Positions 7,155-10,522 of a DNA stretch of 10,522 nt are shown piece after piece; the stretch's first letter is position 1; each line of letters opens with the position of its first letter. Below the pieces are notes generated by a model. It made no database searches. It was not told where the DNA came from and saw only the letters and a list, made by a program, of their open reading frames with translations. This DNA comes from an uncultured Ruminococcus sp. (GTDB lineage: Bacteria > Bacillota > Clostridia > Oscillospirales > CAG-272): contig CACZSA010000109.1 in NCBI GenBank assembly GCA_902783705.1, forward strand, positions 1-10,522, in the 5' to 3' direction. The translations under genes and the position numbers were made by a program.

Positions 7155-7256
7155 TTAAAGAATCAAATGAAAATCCACGTGTCCGTCTTCGCAATTCAGA
7201 GGATCGTCAAAAGATATGCAAAGCCTCATTTTTCTGATTTTTCCGCGCCAAAGTGA

Positions 7257-7285
7257 TTGCAATTCCCAAAAAATCGTGGTATAAT
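7257..7285 (+). promoter_or_regulatory. Sigma-A promoter for purC
   Basis: TTGCAA (7257-7262) and TATAAT (7280-7285) are 17 bases apart, with TGG before the -10 as an extension. The leader is about 27 bases and holds AGAAAGGA at 7301-7308, so there is no room for a purine riboswitch. It lies inside the possible GTG-started extension at 7253, which argues that purC starts at 7319. Confidence 0.87.
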
Positions 7286-7318
7286 CTTTCCATCCTATGC
7301 AGAAAGGAATTCCCCCAC

Positions 7319-8002
7319 ATGAAGACTCTTTACGACGGCAAAACCAAGACCGTCCTGCTCGACGAAGAAACAGGCGTTGTGAACCTGCTGTTCAAGGACA
7401 CCGCCACCGGCGAAAACGGCATGTTCGACCCCGGCTACAACACCGTCGGCGGCAGCGTGGAAGGCAAGGGCAAGATCGGCCTGCGCATTTCCAAGTATTT
7501 CTTCGAGATCATGGAGAAGAACGGCATCCCCACCCACTACCTCGGCGCTGACATTGACAAATGCCTCATGCAGGTCAAGAAGCTCACTGTGCCGAAGCTC
7601 GAGTTCGTGCTGCGCTACTACACCGCGGGCAGCATGTGCCGCCGCTTCACCCTTCCCGAGGGCATCCCCTTCAATCCTCCGTACAAGGAAGTCACGCTCA
7701 AGGACGACGAGCAGGGCGACCCGCTGATCACCGAACGCCTGTGCCTGATGAAGAACATGCTGAAGCCCGGCATGTATGACGAGGGCCTTCGTCTTGTGGA
7801 GCAGGTCGGCGAAGTGCTGAAGAAGGAGCTCGCCGCCATGGATCTGCAGCTGATCGACTTCAAGATCGAGATCGGCTACGACGAGGACGGCAAGGTCTAC
7901 GTTGTCGACGAGATCACTCCCGACATCTGGAGAGTCAAGGACAAGGACGGCAAGATCCCGAACCAGATCGACTGCGCCAAGCTGATCCTCGAAAAGATTT
8001 GA
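7319..8002 (+). CDS. purC: Phosphoribosylaminoimidazole-succinocarboxamide synthase (SAICAR synthetase)
   Basis: The 227-residue cytosolic enzyme joins aspartate to CAIR with ATP to form SAICAR in purine synthesis. The nucleotide-binding opening LYDGKTK (4-10) is present. The first family signature appears as VPKLEFVLRYYTAGSMCRR (91-109), the second as LIDFKIEIG (178-186), and the metal/substrate loop as DEITPDIWR (197-205). It is slightly shorter than the 237-residue E. coli enzyme, because the tail ends soon after that loop. The start at 7319 follows AGAAAGGA and lies behind a good promoter; an upstream GTG at 7253 would run through the promoter and is rejected. No other purine gene is adjacent. 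Every one of its 21 glycine codons is GGC and 23 of 25 lysines are AAG, unlike its neighbours, which suggests very strong expression or a different origin. Confidence 0.97.
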   Translation: MKTLYDGKTKTVLLDEETGVVNLLFKDTATGENGMFDPGYNTVGGSVEGKGKIGLRISKYFFEIMEKNGIPTHYLGADIDKCLMQVKKLTVPKLEFVLRYYTAGSMCRRFTLPEGIPFNPPYKEVTLKDDEQGDPLITERLCLMKNMLKPGMYDEGLRLVEQVGEVLKKELAAMDLQLIDFKIEIGYDEDGKVYVVDEITPDIWRVKDKDGKIPNQIDCAKLILEKI

Positions 8003-8025
8003 GCGTCCCCTCCCATCGTGAATGC

Positions 8026-8064
8026 AAAAAACTCTGATCGGTTTTCACGCCGGTCAGAGTTTTT
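8026..8064. terminator. Bidirectional intrinsic terminator between purC and the transglutaminase-like gene
   Basis: AAAAACTCTGATCGG (ending at 8041) pairs with CCGGTCAGAGTTTTT (8050-8064) around an eight-base loop, with one T-G wobble pair. T runs follow the hairpin on both strands, so it can end rightward purC and the leftward gene whose stop codon is at 8079-8081. Confidence 0.9.
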
Positions 8065-8078
8065 CCGTTTCGGAGCGT

Positions 8079-9077
8079 TTACTTCTTCACGAACCGCACG
8101 GCAAGCGTTCCGTTCGCGGTCGTGGAGGTCTGGAGGGAGTTGTAGTTCGCCCGCACCTCGGGGATCTCGAAGATCCGCAGCTTTTTGAGCAGGTCCTCCG
8201 AAGCCGCCGCGAGCGCGCTCTTGTCCGGGAATTTGAGGTAGACCGTATCGTTCGAAAGCTGCGCGCGGATCACGGCCTCGGCCTTCGCGAAATCGTACCT
8301 GTCAAGGCAATACCCCCGCTTGACGAAGAAATTAGAGGCGGTCGCCGTGCAGAGGGGCGCGTTCGATTTCGGATCGATCCCGTGCGTTCTGAGGATCTCC
8401 TCGGTCGTGACGCAGAAATAGTCGTAGGTGCGGAAGCCCTGCACGCCGTTGGCGAAGACCGGGTCGTCCCAGGTCACGTCGAGGTGGTAGGGCTCGCCGT
8501 CGACGGTCACGATGTTCCACTCATGCGGGCCGCCGCCGTCCAGCTTGATCCCCTGCACGCGCCCGGCCCTGATCCCGAGCTTTGCCGCCACGACCTGAAA
8601 GGCCTTCGCGTACCCGGAGCAGACCGCGTTCCCGTCGACGAGACAGGCGTAGGCGCTCATCCCGCGCACGGCGGCCTCGTCATTCCGCACGCCGGAGGCA
8701 AGCGCGTTCGCGGAGGCAAAATTGTACTCCGTCTTGTCGATGATCGCTTCGTGGATTTTGAACACCGTCTCAAATTCGCTCTCTCCGCGGCACAGGATGG
8801 CGAAGCGCTCCACCGCGTGATCGAATTTCCGCCGCCGAAGCTTCAGCTCGTCGTCGTCGATCATGATCTCGGGGATCAGGGTCACCCGGACCTCGTTTCC
8901 GCGGACGCTCTTTCCGTATTTGCAGGACCCGGTCAGCCAGAACAGCTCGGGGTGCTCGTCCATGATCCGCGCGAAATCCTTCATGATCGTATCGGCGCAG
9001 TCGTAGTCGAAGACCACTTCCCGCGCGCCGTCCGCGAGTTTTTCGAGAAGTTCGCCGTATGTTTTGTCGTTCTGCAT
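8079..9077 (-). CDS. Transglutaminase-like domain protein
   Basis: I choose the ATG at 9077 because GGAGG (9084-9088) stands six bases before it; the longer frame to 9200 would cross the promoter. The 332-residue protein has no signal peptide. The papain-like triad of the transglutaminase-like superfamily is complete: Cys153 in DGNAVCSGYAKAF, His185 in PHEWNIV and Asp200 in YHLDVTWDDP. Members of this superfamily act as proteases, amidases or cross-linking enzymes, and many bacterial ones are uncharacterised. The first 140 residues form a helical, charged region with DELKLRRRKFDHAVERF, and the last 100 or so residues match nothing I recognise. It is transcribed alone from a consensus promoter and ends at the hairpin at 8026-8064. 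The absence of a signal peptide is unusual for the type, many of which are exported. Confidence 0.86.
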   Translation of the reverse strand: MQNDKTYGELLEKLADGAREVVFDYDCADTIMKDFARIMDEHPELFWLTGSCKYGKSVRGNEVRVTLIPEIMIDDDELKLRRRKFDHAVERFAILCRGESEFETVFKIHEAIIDKTEYNFASANALASGVRNDEAAVRGMSAYACLVDGNAVCSGYAKAFQVVAAKLGIRAGRVQGIKLDGGGPHEWNIVTVDGEPYHLDVTWDDPVFANGVQGFRTYDYFCVTTEEILRTHGIDPKSNAPLCTATASNFFVKRGYCLDRYDFAKAEAVIRAQLSNDTVYLKFPDKSALAAASEDLLKKLRIFEIPEVRANYNSLQTSTTANGTLAVRFVKK

Positions 9078-9083
9078 CGTTTG

Positions 9084-9088
9084 CCTCC
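9084..9088 (-). promoter_or_regulatory. Ribosome binding site deciding the transglutaminase-like start
   Basis: GGAGG on the minus strand, six bases before the ATG at 9077 and inside the expected transcript. It supports a 332-residue product instead of the 373-residue open frame. Confidence 0.8.
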
Positions 9089-9110
9089 GGAATGGGATGG
9101 ATTTGGTTCC

Positions 9111-9139
9111 ATTATACAGGAAAACGCGGGAGTTGTCAA
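9111..9139 (-). promoter_or_regulatory. Consensus sigma-A promoter for the transglutaminase-like gene
   Basis: On the minus strand TTGACA (9134-9139) and TATAAT (9111-9116) are both perfect and 17 bases apart, the strongest promoter match in the window. The leader to the ATG at 9077 is about 27 bases. The palindrome at 9141-9151 begins one base upstream of the -35 box. Confidence 0.92.
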
Positions 9140-9140
9140 T

Positions 9141-9151
9141 GGGGATTCCCC
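9141..9151. promoter_or_regulatory. Possible operator palindrome beside the transglutaminase-like promoter
   Basis: GGGGATTCCCC is a perfect palindrome around a central T. It touches the upstream side of the -35 box, where a regulator could meet RNA polymerase. Its role is inferred from position alone. Confidence 0.35.
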
Positions 9152-9181
9152 TCGGGTGTGCCGCGGATGCCGGGCCGCTCC

Positions 9182-10522
9182 TCACCACGCGAAATCCCAC
9201 GTGAGGATGTTGTCCGTGAGGCGGCAGGCGACGGGATCGGTCCGGTCAGCGTCCGTTCGCAAGGAGCTGACGAGGATCCCGCCGTCCCCGCAACGGAGCG
9301 CGAAGAGCGGCGTTCCGCCGGATTTTTCGTAATCCGTGGGCTTGCCGATATAGCTGTGCCACTGCAGGGTCTCCCCGAGCGCGCAGAGGGAGCGGTCAAA
9401 GCGGTCGGCGCCGTACCGTCCGTAAGCGGCGTAAGGTATGCCCTCCCCATTGTCGAACCACGACGTGTCGCCCTCCTCGATCCCGCGGAACACGCTGTTC
9501 TCCGGCGCGTTCATCGTCATGATCTCCGTGGCGTCCTCCGTGTAGCGGATCTCCCGGCCTCCGGTCAGCGCCGGGGAGAGGTCCCGCTGATTCACGAGCA
9601 CGACCTGCCCGCCGGAGGTGGCAAACGCCTGCGCGCGCCGGGATTCCTCCGCGTCAAGAGTGCGCGCGATGACGAGCCGGAGCCCGTCCTCCGCTCGCTC
9701 GGGGATCTCATCCGCAATGACCGGGTCGATGTGGTGGTACCGCAGAAGCGCGGCGGCCTCCGCGTCGTCCGAAAGGCAGAGCGCCCGGCAGCTCTTGTCC
9801 GCCGGATTGGCATAGTCCGCCTCGGAGAGCGTGATTTCATACTCGTTGCGGGAGACGATCTGCCCGCCGCATGACGCCGTGAGGACCAGTTTTGCTGTCG
9901 CGTGTCCTCCGGGCAGCTTTTCCGGCAGGCGGATCGAGAACGTCCGGGACGACGTGCCGAAGTACGGGATGTCCTCATAGACTCCGCAGGATGACGCGAG
10001 GACCTGCCCGTCCGCCGTCACCGAGACCGTCACCTCCGGCCCGGTGAGGAGGTCCCGTTCGCGGTCGTCGTGAATGAGCGTTACCGGGATATTCAGAACC
10101 TCTCCGGCATAGAAGTGCCGCGCGTACAGCTCCGCGCACACAAGGACCGGCTGATAGGCTATTTTCAGCCGCTCCGCCGAGTACATGGGCTGAACGCGCA
10201 GCGCGTCCGTGTGGTGATAGAACCATGTCTCGAACGCGAAGAGAAGCGTCCCGCAGACGCGCTCATGCTCGACCCGGCGGAAGGTCTCCGCGAGGGATTT
10301 CACCTGAAACGCGTGACTGCGCTGGAAGTATTTCGGATCGTTGTGCTCGTAGGCCCGCCTGCCCGTGGTGGTCTGCGGGACCTGATGCGCGTAAAGGTAG
10401 AACCGCACGGCGTGACCGTCCTCGTCCCGGCAGTACCCGACCGACAGCTCCTGCAGGATGCACGGACGCCCGCAAAGCGTCTCGCGCCAGCCGAATTCCC
10501 CGTGCATGAAGTGGAAGAAGTC
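9182..10522 (-). CDS. GH2-like glycoside hydrolase, partial (N-terminus beyond the right edge)
   Basis: The frame is open to base 10522 and ends with TGA at 9184-9182, giving 446 visible residues. The ATG at 10507 lies inside the frame (DFFHF precedes it), so the real start is outside. The first 120 residues look like the end of a GH2-type barrel: RPCILQELSVGY resembles the strand with the catalytic Glu, and ETWFYHHTDALRVQPMYSAERLK the closing helix. Then YQPVLVCAELYARHFYAGEVLNIPVTLIHDD starts an immunoglobulin-like sandwich, common after GH2 barrels. Residues about 240-330 suggest a Rossmann-like, glutamine-amidotransferase-type domain (GGQVVLVNQRDLS), and the tail ends with ILVSSLRTDADRTDPVACRLTDNIL. 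A role in beta-linked polysaccharide breakdown is likely; substrate and export are unknown. No hairpin separates its stop from the next leftward promoter. Confidence 0.7.
   Translation of the reverse strand, partial: DFFHFMHGEFGWRETLCGRPCILQELSVGYCRDEDGHAVRFYLYAHQVPQTTTGRRAYEHNDPKYFQRSHAFQVKSLAETFRRVEHERVCGTLLFAFETWFYHHTDALRVQPMYSAERLKIAYQPVLVCAELYARHFYAGEVLNIPVTLIHDDRERDLLTGPEVTVSVTADGQVLASSCGVYEDIPYFGTSSRTFSIRLPEKLPGGHATAKLVLTASCGGQIVSRNEYEITLSEADYANPADKSCRALCLSDDAEAAALLRYHHIDPVIADEIPERAEDGLRLVIARTLDAEESRRAQAFATSGGQVVLVNQRDLSPALTGGREIRYTEDATEIMTMNAPENSVFRGIEEGDTSWFDNGEGIPYAAYGRYGADRFDRSLCALGETLQWHSYIGKPTDYEKSGGTPLFALRCGDGGILVSSLRTDADRTDPVACRLTDNILTWDFAW

Noticed and set aside
7185..7245. 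Possible terminator after bcp (GAGG, then CCTC followed by T-rich sequence)
   Set aside because: The stem is only four pairs with a loop of about 20 bases, too weak to call. No other feature was seen between bcp and the purC promoter.
7253..7318. GTG-started 22-residue extension of purC
   Set aside because: It runs through the -35 and -10 boxes at 7257-7285, and homologous enzymes begin at the LYDGKTK segment, matching the ATG at 7319.
8022..9332. A 436-codon rightward open frame
   Set aside because: It is antisense to the transglutaminase-like gene, which has an intact catalytic triad, ribosome binding site and consensus promoter; the frame also begins inside the terminator.

Overview
The window looks like a chromosomal stretch from a G+C-rich, strictly anaerobic Firmicute of the Clostridia type, probably a gut species. 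The evidence is indirect. Several promoters are textbook sigma-A sites with 17-bp spacers, start codons sit behind GGAGG-type ribosome binding sites, one reductase carries two 4Fe-4S motifs, and there is a long solute-binding lipoprotein of a style common in gut Clostridia. No rRNA, tRNA, CRISPR array, insertion sequence or phage gene was seen.

Left part (1-3325): a leftward pair, an acylphosphatase and a GNAT acetyltransferase cut by the window edge, joined by an ATGA stop/start overlap. It is transcribed away from a 790-residue rightward lipoprotein that appears to fuse a beta-propeller-like N-terminal half to an extracellular solute-binding half. A bidirectional hairpin terminator closes the lipoprotein gene and the convergent unit that follows.

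Middle (3355-7154): two units diverge from a compact double promoter at 5540-5657. Leftward are an aldo/keto reductase with a C-terminal double 4Fe-4S domain and a calcineurin-type metallophosphoesterase. Rightward are a cytoplasmic protein resembling the catalytic barrel of GH29 alpha-L-fucosidases and a BCP/PrxQ-type peroxiredoxin. Sugar-derivative turnover combined with redox protection is a plausible theme, but it is inferred from gene order only.

Right part (7257-10522): a stand-alone purC with its own strong promoter and extremely biased codon use, closed by a second bidirectional terminator. A leftward transglutaminase-like protein follows, driven by a perfect TTGACA-17-TATAAT promoter with a palindrome beside it. 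Last is the C-terminal part of a leftward GH2-like glycoside hydrolase whose beginning lies outside the window.

No clear, self-contained undescribed system was found. The best leads are the GH29-like protein that lacks the family's His-His motif, the metallophosphoesterase with Gln in place of the first motif's His, the orphan propeller/solute-binding lipoprotein, and the single-codon glycine usage of purC.
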